Shown here: positions 33,690-46,668 of the stretch, piece by piece | Position numbering within the stretch: position 1 is the first letter of the stretch | How the letters are laid out: each line of letters opens with the position of its first letter | From: Maratus speciosus | Lineage: Eukaryota > Arthropoda > Arachnida > Araneae > Salticidae | NCBI GenBank assembly: GCA_963932465.1 | Contig: OZ010798.1 | Location: 14,926,981-14,990,980 of the forward strand | DNA length: 64,000 nucleotides | Reading direction: 5' to 3' | Notes under the pieces: generated by a model | Told to the model about the DNA's origin: nothing | Database searches by the model: none | Seen by the model: only the letters and a program-made list of their open reading frames with translations | Translations under genes and position numbers: made by a program

Positions 33690-34265
33690 TGGCACAAATA
33701 TTGTGGACGCTCTATCTCAAGAACTAACGAACAGAATTTAATAAAACTTTAGATTCAGTTAGTCCCTGATATAAATGACTGCTGTTTAGTTTTTGGTGTA
33801 AATCGCCCAACAAGTGGCGTTACTATACTGCATTTTTCACGATTTCCACAATAACTCTATCTCAAGAACTAGTGCACGAATTTTCATCAAACTTCAAATT
33901 CAGTTAGTCCCTGATATAAATGAGTGTCGTTTAGTTTTTGGTGTAAATCATCCGAAAGGTGGAGCTCCTATGCTGCATTTTTCACGATTTACGCAATAGC
34001 TGTATCTCAAGAACTAATGCATGAATTTTCATCAAACTTTAGAGTCAGTTAGTCACTGATATAAATAGATCCTGATAAGTTTTTGGTGTAAATTGCCCAA
34101 CAGGTACTACTGCTATGCACAACTTTTCATGATTTCCGCAATAGCTCTATCTCAAAAACTAATGCAGGCATTTCCAACAATTTTCAAATCCAATTAGAAA
34201 TTGGCATAAGTTGTTGCTGTTTAGATTTTGGTGTAAATCACCTACCTGGTGGCGCTTAATTTTTC
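33690..34265 (+). repeat. ~145-bp tandem repeat, four copies
   Basis: The marker CTATCTCAAGAACTAATGCACGAATTTTCATC recurs at about 33711, 33856, 34011 and 34147, with CAGTTAGTCCCTGATATAAAT and TTTTTGGTGTAAAT in each unit. A lone copy lies at about 47685-47760. No gene. Confidence 0.8.
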
Positions 34266-34334
34266 AGGAAGTATTAACATGTATGAGATAGAAGAATGTT
34301 TTGGTATTGCCATATCCGAATAGTTTTCTAAATG

Positions 34335-35959
34335 TAGGGGAGATGGGGGCACATGTGAACAGTTCGCATAAATATAGCTTTTCCTCATAACTGGATTAAT
34401 TTCTATAAACAAAAACTTACTTAATATAGTAAACAGAACTTTCTTTTACACATGGTAATTTTTTAAAAATCACCTGTATAGTTTTTCTTACATTTTTTAA
34501 TAGTTTTATAAATTTAAAAAATTGTTCACATGTGCCCCATCAGCGGGGTAGTTGTGAACACACGTGGGACACATGTGAACACAAGGAAAAAATATCCTTT
34601 AACATGCTTTTTATTCTGTTATTCATTTGTCATCGTAATCATTAGTTATATTACCTTTTAAATTCACCATAAAGAAAAAAAAAATATATGTATATTTCTC
34701 TAGTTTCTGGGTGATATGTTTAAGCAAAAGATTATAAAATGAAAATAAGTAGATTTGGAGGGGACAAGCTTAGATGATTCATTAAATATTGTTGCAATAA
34801 AATAAAAAAAAAAATAAAGAAGCAATTTAAAAAAAGAAATTAAAACTTTTAAATTTTGCTTGAGGATTTTTGTTTGGGGGGAATTATAGGGAGGGGGTAT
34901 TTACATACTATTTATCGGAAATTTGCCGAAATACGAAAGATTCTCACCCCTGTATTTGCCTTATTTACTTGTAAATTATAGACAAAGAAAGTTTTTTTAA
35001 TGATTAAAAAAATCTCGACTATACCCTCCCCCCCCTAGCTTCTTTTGCTTTTGAAAGAGGGGTGGGGAGGCTAGAATCGGGATTTTACGGTAGTTATCAG
35101 TTTAAAAATTTTACTTTCTTAAAATGTTACTGGTATGTATGGATATGGTATTTTGAATGGATAGCTCCATTCAAAGCATCATATACATAACTGTTTTAGA
35201 GATGGAAGTAAGCCATCATTGCAAGGTTAGAACAAATGTAACAGAAAAATTTGCAAAGTTGTTCAAGGTAATACTTTTGTATTAACAATGCATAAAAAAT
35301 ATTGTTGTAAACCGTTTAGTAAAATATATAACAATTATTGCATCTTAGAAAACATTAAATTATTTGAAGTACAATTAAGCGGAAACGAGCTTGTTGCTCT
35401 TTATGTATTTGCTGAAAGACGTGTTTGTGGAAGTTTCAATACAAAACAAACTTTGTGTGAGGAAAATATCTTCTGTTTCAGGAAAATTGCAGATAATGGA
35501 ACTTACATTATTTCTCATTAAGTTAACTGAAAGAAACAGAATCACAGAATGATTATTGGGGCACTTAATAACTGTTCATATCTGCCCCCAACTTGTCTGT
35601 TCACAAGTGCCCCACATGGCTGCTGGAGTTAAATTGATAAATAAAATTAACATTTCTCAATTTTAGAAGAAAATAAACTGTATCAAAAATGCTTATTAGT
35701 ATTCATAGTATACGTTAAAGTATTAAAATGAATAAATAAATGAAGTTATTTACTTATGAAGTTGGAACTGAGATTTTACTTTTGAGATCTAAAAACAGTG
35801 TTTTGGGCTACAGAGAACAAACAAAATGTCATAGAGCTTCAAAAATTTTTTACCATATGTTTGCATGTGCTATCATCTTTAGTAATTTTTTTCAAATAAA
35901 AAAAACTTATAATAACTATCGAAAAATTGCGATGTTCACATGTGCCCTCATCTCCCCTA
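34335..35959. mobile_element. TAGGGGAGA-family element E3
   Basis: Starts TAGGGGAGATGGGGGCACATG and ends CATGTGCCCTCATCTCCCCTA, TA at both edges, ~1.62 kb. The private motif GGGGCACATGTGAACA recurs inside in both orientations near 34520, 34560, 35560, 35600 and 35935. Sequence homologous to 31965-32040 resumes at the right edge. Two open runs (35288-35521, 35740-35964) show no motif I recognise. Confidence 0.8.
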
Positions 35960-36014
35960 AATGAAAATGAATTTTATGTAGGTTTTTAAATACATTTTCC
36001 TCCTTTAAGCTTGA

Positions 36015-37018
36015 CTAAGTGATGCAGCGCGCACTACATTTTCAATGTTTTATATAATGAATACAAATTAACTTATATAATTGGTAGTGACAAGGCATTG
36101 CATTTTTAACACTTTCCAACATATATATGAAAAGTGTTTATGAATTTGGTTTGTCTGTCTGACAAAGCCTATTTTAAAAAGAATGTTTCGACTGTTTTGA
36201 ATGTTTTGATACTGACGTTTGTTGTATCACCAAAAAAACATATAATCTAGTTATATATAGGGAATAACTATATGTATGTAAAAATTTTATACATCTAAAT
36301 TTAATACGTTTATATATATCTTATAATTAAAACAGGATCTTTTTACAATTAATTTGTATAGACAGGTAGATATCTGAGAACAAAGCTAATTCCGGATTCA
36401 CAAAATTATTAGATTTTTCATAAATATAAAAAGAAGTTCAAAAAATTGGAACATGTGTGGAAAATTTAGACAGACCTTTCAGGATATTTTATCAGTTTCC
36501 GGTACGTTTAATTCATCAGAGAAATTGGTGAACTTTTAAATAATTTTGACGTGTGTATATATTGGAATTTTATTTCAAACCACAGAAATTTCTTGCATTT
36601 CATCAATTGATTTAAAACCCACATAAGTTTTAGGTTACTCAGCTCAGGTTTATCGATTTGATCGCCTTCATAAAATTGCTTTTTAAGTCTGATTATATGC
36701 ATAAAAACCTGCTTTTATGAACTATTTAAAAAATTGTTTGCTGGATATATATATTTTTTTATTAACACATACTGGACCATAAAATATAATAAATAAAGAC
36801 ACACAACCTTGCTTAATGGTACACAAAACACGAACTTTAATAAGCTAAAAGTTAAATTCTACGTTTCGAGTTGTTTCTACAGCCATCTTCAGGAAAAATA
36901 GGATGGTTAAATGGCTAAAAGTTGAGAGATGAAGGCTTCCTGTGCAAGAGACAATTTGTCGAACATTGACTAAAGATATGAAAACAAAAATGCAGTGGTG
37001 CCATCCAGAGAAAATAAA
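36015..37018. other. Repeat debris and a Penelope-like tail
   Basis: 36495-36745 holds the first, isolated unit of the repeat that forms the array at 38.1-41.6 kb (ATGCATAAAAACCTGCTTTTATGAAC). From about 36790 to 36900 the sequence resembles the palindrome arms at 18.5/19.2 kb (AAAAGTTAAATTCTACGTTTCG). No gene. Confidence 0.5.
36863..36892 (-). other. Hammerhead-like core motif, third copy
   Basis: On the minus strand CTGAAGA (36886-36892), then TGGCTGTAGAAACAACTC with a partly paired stem, then GAAAC (36863-36867). It shares the downstream GTAGA-TTTAACTTT context with the 18.5-kb copies, so it is a diverged member of the same repeat. Stem II is imperfect and stem III is not seen. Confidence 0.3.
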
Positions 37019-37020
37019 TA

Positions 37021-37413
37021 CAGTATATACTCGCGTATAGGTCGACTCGCGTGTAAGTCGACTCCCTAACTTTCGAATGCAAATTCTGCAAAAAATCAAA
37101 AACCCGCGTATAAGTCGACCCCCTAACTTTTTACTTCAATTTTGCGCAAAATCAAACCAAATATTTCACTTGCCTATGCGAAAAAGTAGTAAGTAAATAA
37201 AAATATATCATTGAAAAACTTTTTAATGATAAATTATTATTATTTGTATATTTTCTATAATATTTTATTATTCATACACATAAAAAGTCAGAATTTTGCA
37301 GTATTCGAAATTTTATTTTTAATTTTTTAATTGACTCGCGTATAAGTCGACCCCCTAAATTTGCTTGCCAAAAATTGTCAGAAATTCCTCGACTTATACG
37401 CGAGTATATGCGG
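37021..37413. mobile_element. TA-flanked MITE, TATACTCGCGTATAAGTCGA ends
   Basis: Left CAGTATATACTCGCGTATAGG and right, inverted, CCGCATATACTCGCGTATAAG, with TA at 37019-37020 and 37414-37415. GTATAAGTCGACCCCCTAA recurs inside at about 37108 and 37339. 393 bp, no coding. CAG ends and TA targets fit a pogo/Tigger-type origin. Confidence 0.75.
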
Positions 37414-37415
37414 TA

Positions 37416-38095
37416 CTTATTAATGAAATGAGTCCAAATTAATCAAAAGTTCGGTTGAAGAAACTATGAGTGTTGCCATCTACGATTGAGGGCCAGAACC
37501 ACATTCAACAAAGTTTTCATTCAAGTTTTTGGCAACATGATAGAAGTTTAAATTGAAATATTGCAATTAGATACAGAATTATGTTTTTTTTCCTCGTGGA
37601 GGAAGGTTGAATTTGTGGTTGTCCCAAGGAAATAACGCCATTTTTGTGATCATTTGAGGTCATGCCGGCAAAAGCCGTAGCGAATACCTCATAGCTCAAA
37701 TAACTAAATATAAATACAGAATTATGACTTTAGGATATTATGCCAGATTTTTGGAATATTATAGGATAAATTATCGTTACAAGGTTTATTCTCACGTGCA
37801 ATGATTTCAACTGATTCTCTAATTTTACTCTCAAAAGGATTATTGCACGAAACTATAATTTTTGCTTCATCAAAGTTAATATAGCAGACTTCATTAGTCA
37901 AGTAGAACCAAGAAAGAGCTGTATTCTATTTACGTTGTTTAATGTCCCTACGATGCTCCATAATCCTTACTGAAAACTTACGTTTTCTCATGCCGATGTA
38001 GACTTTTTAAACATTATTAGATAAAATGATAGGGATTAATATAGGGATAGGATAAAGTGATGAGTGTCTTTATTTATTTAATTTAATATATATAT
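37416..38095. other. Unassigned sequence
   Basis: No gene or repeat recognised. A short TA run at about 38083-38095 precedes the tandem array. Confidence 0.4.
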
Positions 38096-38673
38096 ATTTT
38101 CAAACCACAGAAAAAAGAGACGAAAATTTGTTACATTTCATCAATTGATTTTGCAATTACAAAAGTTTTCTTATTTTTGTAAAAAGCTCATCAATTCGAC
38201 CCCCCTCATAAAATTGTTTTTAAATCTGTTTATCTGCATGAAAAACCTGCTTTTATGAACTGTTTAAAGAACATTTTTGGTGGTTATATATATTTGAATT
38301 TTCCTCTTTCAAACCACAAGAAATATGAGACAAAAAGTCGTCGAAAACATATTTTGGCTTTGAAACTACATAAGTTTTCTTAGTGTTGTAAATTCATATT
38401 TGTAAATGGTTTATCCATTCGATCCCCCCCCTCCCCCTCAGAAATTGTTTTTTTAAATCTGATTATATGCATGAAAAACCTGCTTCCATGAACTGTTTTA
38501 AATAACTTTGGTGGGTATAAATGCATTTGAATTTTTTTTTCAAACCACAGAAATTTGAGAAAAAAATTTGTTGCATTTCATCAATTGATTTTAAAATTTA
38601 GTTTTTTTTAAAAATCTGATTATCTGCATGAAAAATCTGCTTTTATGAACTGTTTAAAAATTTTTTTGGTGTC

Positions 38674-38676
<3 letters not shown>

Positions 38677-38753
<77 letters not shown>
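38677..38753. repeat. (AT)n microsatellite
   Basis: About 77 bp of uninterrupted AT followed by a T-run. It grew from the TATATATATTTGAATTTT part of an array unit. Confidence 0.95.
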
Positions 38754-38769
<16 letters not shown>

Positions 38770-40127
38770 GAAACCTCAGAAACATGAGACAAAAAGTCGT
38801 CGAAAACATATATTGGTTTTGAAACTACATAAGTTTTCTTAGTGGTGTAAATAGTTTATCAAGTCGATTCCCTTCCCCTCCCCCACAAAATTGTTTTTTA
38901 AATCTGTTTATATGCATAAAAAATCTGCTTGCATGAACTGTTTTAAATATCTTTGGCGGGCACGTACATATTTGAATTTTTTTTTTTCAAACTACAGAAA
39001 TTTGAGAAAAAAATTGTTCCATTTCATCAATTGATTTTAAAATTTATTTTTTTTAAATCTGGTTATCTGCATAAACAACTTGCTTTTATAAACTTAAAAA
39101 AAATTGGTGGAAATATATATTTGATTTTTTTTTTTTTTTTTCAAATCGCAGAAAGATGAGACAAAAAGTTGTTGAAAAGATGAATTGATTTTGAAACTAC
39201 ATAAGTTTTCTTACAGTTGTAAATACCGAATTTTAAATAGTTCATCAATTCAACCCCCCCCCCCCTTTCATAAAATTGTTTTTTAAATCTAATCTGCTTA
39301 TATGCATGAAAAAACTGCTTTCATGAATGTTTTCAATAACCTTGGTGGGTACGTCTATATTTGAATTTTTTTTCAAACTACAGAAATTTGAGAAAAAAAT
39401 TGTTGCATTTCATCAGTTGATTTTAAAATTTAGTTTTTTTAAAATCTGGTTATCTGCATAAAAAAAGTGCTTTTATGAACTTTTAAAAAAATTGTTGGTG
39501 GATATATATATTCGATTTTTTTTTTCAAACCGCAGAAATATGAGACAAAAAGTTGTTGAAAAGATGATTTGATTTTGAAACTAAGTTTTCTTACTGTTGT
39601 AAATACCGAGTTGTAAATAGTTTATCAATTTGATTCCCCCCCCCCCTCTCATAAAATTGTTTTTTTAATCTGCTTTGCATGAAAAACCTGGTTTCATGAA
39701 CTGTTTTAAATAACTTTGGGGAGTATATATACATTTGAATTTTTTATTCTGAATCCACAAAAATATGAGACAAAGATTCGTCACATTTCATCAATTGATT
39801 TTGTACATAAGTTATTTTACTGTTGTAAATACTGCGTTGTAAATAGTTTATTGATTTGATCCCCCCTCATAAAATATTTTTTTAAAATCCGCTTATATGC
39901 AGGAAAAACCTGCTTTCGTGAACTGTTTTAAATAACTTAGGTGAGTATGTGTACATTTGAATTCTTTTTTTCAAACCACAGAAATGCGAGACAAAAATTT
40001 GTTACATTTCATCAATTAATTTTAAACTACATACATTTTCTTATTTTGTAACTTTCGTGATTTTTTTCTAGTTTCTCAGGTTTAAAAATTCGATCCCCTT
40101 CATAAAACTGTTTTTTAAATCTTGTTA

Positions 40128-40945
40128 TAGGGGAGACCGGGGAATGGCGACACCTTAAGGGAATTTAATTTTTTTTCACCTAAAAAAATGTTTATTTTTT
40201 AATAGTAAAAATTCTAAAGCTGAGTCATTATCTTTAGTATCTCTATAAATTTAACCGTAATCATAGCTGTAAAGTAAGCACACATTAAAAAAAAAAAATA
40301 TTTTCAACCTCTGTACAGTGACGGGATTACCCAGGATACTGGGGCAATTCCACCACTGTATCGGGGTAATGACGCCACTCTATAATTACCTAGTAAATAC
40401 ATAAAATGGTTTCTAGGAAACCCATAACCTACTAAAAATATTTAGAAAGTAGTAATTTATCAAAATAATGAATAATTACAATGTTCCTTAAGCTAGATCT
40501 ATTAATGTGCTAAGCTTACAATTTAACTCAATTTGGAAAAGTCACCCTTTGCCATGTTGGCGGTATTACCCCTAGAGGACAATATAGTGGAAAACCCCCA
40601 GCAAAGCCGAAAGCAGAACCGAACTTGTTCAACAAATTGTATCAAAATGTCGGCGAATGCATGTAGATTACGGGTAATATTATCTTAAGTACCTAATGTT
40701 TCAATAAAGGATGTTTACCTCTACTCATTTGAAGCTCCAAAATAAGAAGCAACTACTAGATGCAAACTAAATTTTTCACTAGAACAAGCGAACGTCGTAC
40801 AACAAAACCATTCTCACTCTAGGCACTGTTTCTATTGTTGACCCCTACAGTGCAGGCACAATCACTATCTCAAACTGCCGTTAGTTGTTAAACTAGACGG
40901 GGTGACGGCATAACCCCGAATGGCGCCATCCCCCCGTCTCCCCTA
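40128..40945. mobile_element. TAGGGGAGA-family element E4
   Basis: Starts TAGGGGAGACCGGGGAATGGCG and ends GGCGCCATCCCCCCGTCTCCCCTA. It splits an array unit: TTGTTA on the left and TGCATGAAAAACC on the right rejoin around one TA as in the uninterrupted units, so the target duplication is TA. The private motif, a GGGGTAATGNCGCCAC type, recurs near 40340, 40365, 40555 and 40900-40930. 818 bp, no coding recognised. Confidence 0.88.
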
Positions 40946-41658
40946 TGCATGAAAAACCTGCTCTTATGAACTGTTTTTTTTTTTTTCGGGGGAAGGGGGG
41001 GCGGCGGGTTATCTATAGTTGAATTATTTTTTGAAACCACAGAAATATGAGACAAAAAGCTGTTGACATAGATCCCACTCATAAAATAGTTTTTAAATAT
41101 GATTATCTGCATGAAAAATTTACTTTTATGAACGGTTAAAAAAAATTTTGGTGGGTATATATATTTTAATTATTTTTTTTTTTAAACCACAGACATATGA
41201 GACAAAAAGTTATTCATAACGATCTCTGTCACAAAATAATTTTTAAAATCTGGTTACTGCATGAAAAACCTGCTTTTATGGACTGTTTAAAAATTGTTGT
41301 GTATATACATTTGAATTTTTTTTTTTCAAACTACAGAAATTTGAGACAAAAAGTTGTTGACATCGATCGCCCTCATAAAAGATTTTCTTAAATCTGATTA
41401 TCTGCATGAAAAACCTGCTTTTAACAACTGTTCAAAATTTTTTTTATGGGTATATATATTTGAATTCTTTCTTTCAAAAAACAGAAATCTGAGACCAAAA
41501 GTAGTTGAAAATATCAATTGATTTTGAAACTAGTTTTCTTTAGTGCTTGTTGTAAAGACCGAGTTGTAAATAGTTTATTAATTCGATCCCCCATCATAAA
41601 ATTGTTTGGACAAATTGTTTTGTATGAAACTTGCTATCTACTTTTATTAGTACACGAA

Positions 41659-42413
41659 TTAAGAGGGTCCGGGGCTAAAAATTTTCAAAAAAATGCAATT
41701 GTTTTATTGGCTTAAAAAAAAAAATGCTGAGTTTTTAGCGTTAAATGCCGCGAACCGCATGCTTTTATCTTTATTAGATATAGAGATATAACACCTTTTG
41801 CCTTGAGAAGCGATACATCAGCTGCCCTCTAACGAGAACTTTAACTTCATTTATCTCAGAATGAATTTTTTCACGATTTGTCAAGTTTAAAAGAATATAT
41901 CTAAAGTTTCTTGCAAGTTATATGTATGAAAGTTTAACAGAAATTTTATGCTATATTTCCAACAAATTGTCTTCAGGATTTTTAATTTTGAGTGATAATT
42001 GTTAAAATAGGCTAATGAATGCAAAACTCGCTCATAAAAAAAAACTTCTTGTTTTTTTATGAGCGTTTATGTTTTTCATATGAGTTTTTATATTTTTATT
42101 TATATTTTTTTTTTGTATAAAATTCACAATCAATATTTTAAGAAATCTTGAAGACACGTTAAAATGACACATTTTCTGTACACAAAAGTGAAAAAATTTT
42201 GTAAATCGAGTCTGTACTTCCAGTGTTATATCAAAAATTAAATATGTTTAACATTTTGAACTTTAAATTTTAAAAAAAAGATTGTTTAAAAATTTTCAGA
42301 TTTTTTTTACATGCAATATTCTTATTATATTAAAACATATTTCAGAAAAAAAAATTCATAACAAAATCTCTATAAATAAATAAAATAGAATTTTCTGCCG
42401 CGGACCCCCTTAA
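41659..42413. mobile_element. TTAA MITE, GAGGGTCCGGGGC ends, copy 1
   Basis: TTAAGAGGGTCCGGGGC at the left and GCCGCGGACCCCCTTAA at the right. 755 bp, AT-rich, no coding. A sister element of the same family lies less than 300 bp to the right. Confidence 0.8.
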
Positions 42414-42473
42414 ATAAATTTTTCATTTAATTTTCTTTAACAGTATTTTAAAGTGCCGCCATGATATAAAGGG

Positions 42474-42640
42474 TTAAAACATTTTATATTGTTTTATACC
42501 TATTTTAGTAACGAAAGAATTATGAATCATTTAAGTGTTTTCATGTTTTGATTACTATACTATGATGAACTTTATGTTCGAACTTTACATACAGCATTTA
42601 AAAAATATATATTTAATTATGTTACATTCTCCTAATTTAA
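42474..42640 (+). repeat. Repeat flanking the 217-bp array, left copy
   Basis: AAAACATTTTATATTGTTTTATACC ... GTTTTCATGTTTTGATTACTA recurs at about 44965-45130, beyond the satellite. The two copies bracket the second MITE and the array. Confidence 0.6.
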
Positions 42641-42700
42641 GCTTATATATCTTGACGATAATTTTAAGTTCCGTTAAAGAAAATTCAATGTAAAATAAAT

Positions 42701-43417
42701 TTAAGAGGGTCCGAGACACATTTTAAAGTAATTATTATTTTTTTTAAGTTAAAATTTTGAATTTTTTTGCTATGATTAAGCATATTATTTGTAAACAAAA
42801 TCACAGGATATAACTTCTCATAATTTTTTTTTATTAAAAATTTAAAATTTATTAAAAACAGTGGAGTAATTTAAAATCGCTAAACTCTAAATATTTTTGT
42901 AGAATTTCAATTTGTTTTTAAAATAAACAGAAATATATAAGTTTTAATTTTGATTCAGCATTTTTAAAAATATTAATCTAAATAAAAATTAAAAATATTT
43001 AAAGTAAAAAAAAAAGATGTAACTTTAAAAAAAAAATCATATTTGTAAAAGTAAATATTTTTTTTTTCGAATTTGCTGAATCAAAATTAAAGTAAACCAA
43101 TTGAAAAAGACATGTTCCAAGTTTGAATCGTTTATCTTTAACGGTTCTGGACTTATAACAATTTAAATTCGAGATATGGTCAAAAAACCCATCATGAAGA
43201 AAAACGCATTTTCACAAGAAGTCGTTTTCACGACAACCATTGCTTTAAATCTAGATTTTGAAAACAAACCAAAATGAAAAATTAATATTTCTTATTCTAA
43301 TTAAGATAGAAACATGATTTATACGTTATTTTAAGCAAAAAAAAAAAGAGAGAAAATCTTAATGCAATAAAAGTTTTTAAAAAAAATTGAAGAATTTTGT
43401 GTCCCGGACCCCCTTAA
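42701..43417. mobile_element. TTAA MITE, GAGGGTCCGGGGC ends, copy 2
   Basis: TTAAGAGGGTCCGAGACAC at the left and GTGTCCCGGACCCCCTTAA at the right. 717 bp. The interior is not obviously the same as copy 1, so only the ends may be shared. Confidence 0.8.
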
Positions 43418-43639
43418 TGCATCTACTAGCAAAAGTAGGTTGAACTTTTTATACAAAATAATTGGCTCAATTCCATTTAGAAAGCCCAGTGAAACAGTCG
43501 AAGCTAAATATTTTTTAATTTGATTATTTTCTCAACCATTTACCTAGGCGCAGATTTTTACCCCATTAACAAAATGATATGCGAAAAATTTGCAACTACA
43601 AAACATATCTCTGTTACAGATAGGATCACACTACATTTA

Positions 43640-44930
43640 TTGACACTGTTCTTATAAGAATGGTGAGATTTCCATAACGGTATTTTTTGTTACTTAATCT
43701 AATTATTGTTGTCAATATTTTGCAAAAAGTGTTATAACGACCGATTTATTAAATCAGTGTTATTTAAAAATCTATCTGAAAATGAAATTGTTGTAGTGTG
43801 ACTCTTGTTTTGGATATTTTAGACATTTATTGAGGTGAATTTAATGTCCCAACTTTAGATATAGAATTTTTCCTATATATTTAATCATGTTACAGTATTT
43901 TTTGTTCATTAATCTAATTATTGATGTCAATATTTTGCAAAAAGAGCTCTAACAACCGATTTATTAAATCAGTTTTATTTAAAAATCTACTATATGAAAA
44001 TGAAATTGTTATTGTGTGACTCTTGTTTTGGATATTTTAGACATTTACTGAGGTGAATTTAATGTACCAACTTTACATATAGTAATTTTTCTTATATATT
44101 TAATCATGTTGCAGTATCTTTTGTTCATTAATCTAAATATTCTTGTAAATATTTTGCAAAAAGAGCCCTAACGACCGATTTTTTTAAATCAGTGTTATTC
44201 ATTTAAAAATCTATCTGAAAATGAAATTGTTAGTATGTGACTCTTGTTTTGGATATTTTAGACATCTATTCAGGTGAATTTACTGTCCCAACTTTACAAA
44301 CAGAATTTTTCCTATATATTTAATCATGCTACAGTATCTTTTGTCAATTAATCTACGATTCGTACTAAAATACTTTGCAAAAAGAGCTCTAACGATCGAT
44401 TTAGTAAATCAGTGTTATTTAAAAATCTATCTGAAAATGAAATTGTTATTATGTGACTTGTTTTGGATATTTTAAAATTTTATTGAGGTAAATTTAATGT
44501 CCAAACTTTACATATAGAATTTTTCCTATATATTTAATCATGTTATAGTATTTTTTGATCATTAATCTAATTATTCTTGTAAATATTTTGCAAAAGGAGA
44601 TCTAACTACCGATTTATTAAGTCAGTGTTATTTAAAAATCTACTATATGAAAATGAAATTGTTATTATGTGACTCTTGTTTTGGATATTTTAGACATTTA
44701 TTGAGGTGAATTTAATGTCTCAACTTTACATATAGAATTTTTCCTATATATTTAATCATGTTACAGTATTTTTTCTTAATTAATTTAATTATACTTGTAA
44801 ATATTTTGCAAAAAGAGCTCTAACTACTGATTTATTAAGTTTTATTTAAGAAACTATCTGACACTGAAATTGTTATTATGTGACTTGATTTAGATATTTT
44901 ATACATTAGTGTAAATAATTATTCAGGCCA
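43640..44930 (+). repeat. ~217-bp tandem satellite, about six copies
   Basis: The marker ATTTTGCAAAAAGAGCTCTAACGACCGATTTATTAAATCAGTG recurs at about 43720, 43936, 44154, 44375, 44588 and 44808. Each unit also holds GTGACTCTTGTTTTGGATATTTTAGACATTTATTGAGGTGAATTT. The last unit decays after about 44890. Confidence 0.9.
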
Positions 44931-45243
44931 AGCAATTTTTTTATGCAAAATTTGGAATATAAAAGATTAAATCCTTTTATATTGTTTTACACCTATTTTA
45001 TTAATGAATAAATTATAAATCAATTTAAATGTTTTCATGTTTTGATTACTAAACTAAGCAAATTTGATGTTCCAACATATAGAATTTTTGTTATATATTA
45101 AATTATGTTGCATTCTGCTAAATTCAGAAACATTTATCTTTTAATTTTTACCAGTGTACAAAGTCTCATTTGCGTATTCGGAAACTGAAAAAAAGAGGAA
45201 CATTTTAACCGTTGTTTTAAGCATGTTAAAGAGCATCACTTAC

Positions 45244-45880
45244 CTCGTTCGCTAAAGCAAGACGATTCCACTAAATTAGGTAGGCACGGCAGCAAGCAAA
45301 TAACAGTAAACACGTCGGTGCATTTCAAGGCAATCGGTATAAAAAGCAAATCCAAAACTGGGAAGCAAAAACAATATTCCACTACAAGAAAAACAAAAAA
45401 TCAGGATGCGGGATACTTTATCCTTTTCCGATGCTCCTTAATCCACCAGAGAAATCCGTTAACTGCAAACTGTAGAACTGTGTAGAACTATAGAACACGG
45501 TTCAAGTAGAACCGTAGAACTGTGATCAAGCACATCCATAAAACCAAAAAACAACGAAATTTCAGGGAAGGATGGTTCAAACGGGAAAAAAAAGATAAAA
45601 CCTGCTTCCGTCCGGCTTTAACCAGGCGTTTGCCGGACATCTATTAAAGCACGTGTTAGGTTAAGGGGCAAAAATGTGACACACAGCCATCCAGGAAAAA
45701 AAAGAACAGGAAAATCAAAAAACGGAAAAAAGCCCGTCTACTAAAAAAATCGATCTTGACGCACTCTACGTCCACTCTCTCTTCTGCGGATCGTGGAATC
45801 CGACTGATCCGGAGAAGCGCGGATCACCAAGGAGAGGATGCGGATCTCTGGCGCCCATCTGCGAACAGCGCCAAACCGTG
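45244..45880 (-). other. Candidate non-coding first exon or gene-proximal region
   Basis: This is the least AT-rich stretch outside the Tc1 transposon and has no second copy in the window. On the minus strand its lower edge reads GCGAACGAG|GTAAGTGATGC, a consensus 5' splice donor. The block contains CACGTG near 45650, GGATC-rich words at 45790-45850 and only short ATG frames (15 codons at about 45320), so if transcribed it would be 5' UTR. A gene whose remaining exons lie to the left, possibly outside the window, is possible. It could equally be an old unrecognised repeat. Confidence 0.25.
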
Positions 45881-45886
45881 CCAACA

Positions 45887-46170
45887 CGCGCCAAGAATTT
45901 GTTTCTATTTTTAGAAAGAGGTCAAAGGAAAAACCGGACTCCGGTATTAATTGTTATTGATAAGATTTCCGGATTCTGGGATAGATGCGGGACATGTCGC
46001 ATTTTTATAAGATTCCTGCAACTAAAATATCCTTACAGGGATCAGCCGGGAAAAAGGCAATTTTTTTCTTTTTTAGATTTTTAGTGATGTATTTCTGAAA
46101 ACAGCAGTGTAATTCATATTGTTTGCAGTGCAAATTCTTACGCTATCTATGAAAACAAACTAGTGCAATA
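45887..46170 (+). repeat. ~285-bp dispersed repeat, copy 1
   Basis: ACACGCGCCAAGAATTTGTTTCTATTTTTAGAAAGAGGTC, then GATAAGATTTCCGGATTC, GGGACATGTCGCATTT and ATTTCTGAAAACAGCAGTGTAATTC. Copies at 46376-46665 (nearly full) and 47520-47675 (first half). No coding, although the CGGACTCCGG word is a short palindrome. Confidence 0.8.
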
Positions 46171-46668
46171 AAACTATATACGAAAATAACCTAAAACGTC
46201 AAAACTAAATTAACATTTGCTAAAATTGACAATATTACAAGACAAAAAAAAAAAATTTAATTGAAAACTGGCAAACAAAAATGACGCGATTTCATTCATA
46301 AAGAAATCAATTACACTATTAACAAGTAAGAAAAATCATGCGTTAAGCCTAGATTATGAAACACTTTCCGACACGCGCCAAAAACTTGTTTCTATTTTTA
46401 GAAAGAGGTCAGAGGAAAAACCGGACTCCAGTATTAATTGTTATTGATAAGATTTCCGGATTCCGAGATAGATGTGGACATGTCGCATTTATATAAGACT
46501 CCTGTAGATGAAAGATCCTCACTAGGATCAGCTGGGAAAAAATGCAATATTTTTCTTTTTAAGATTTTTAGTGATGTATTTCTGAAAACAGCAGTGTAAT
46601 TCGTATTGTTTGCAGTGCAAATTCTTATGCTATCTACGAAAACAAACTAGTGCAATAAAACTGCAGGG

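Larger units (their letters stand above)
38096..41615 (+). repeat. Tandem array of ~150- and ~225-bp units
   Basis: The unit runs AATCTGATTATCTGCATGAAAAACCTGCTTTTATGAACTG, then GTGGGTATATATATTTGAATTTTTTTTTCAAACCACAGAAAT, then ATGAGACAAAAAGTTG. Longer units add TACATAAGTTTTCTTA, TTGTAAATAGTTTATCAATTCGATCCCCC. About a dozen copies occur, alternating long and short, so the true period may be a dimer. E4 is inserted at 40128-40945 and an AT microsatellite has expanded in one unit. Confidence 0.85.

Noticed and set aside
35288..35521. 77-codon open frame inside E3 as a transposase piece
   Set aside because: No DDE, psq or tail motif could be seen; left unassigned.
38645..38842. Open frame with a long Tyr-Ile repeat
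   Set aside because: Translation of the (AT)n microsatellite.
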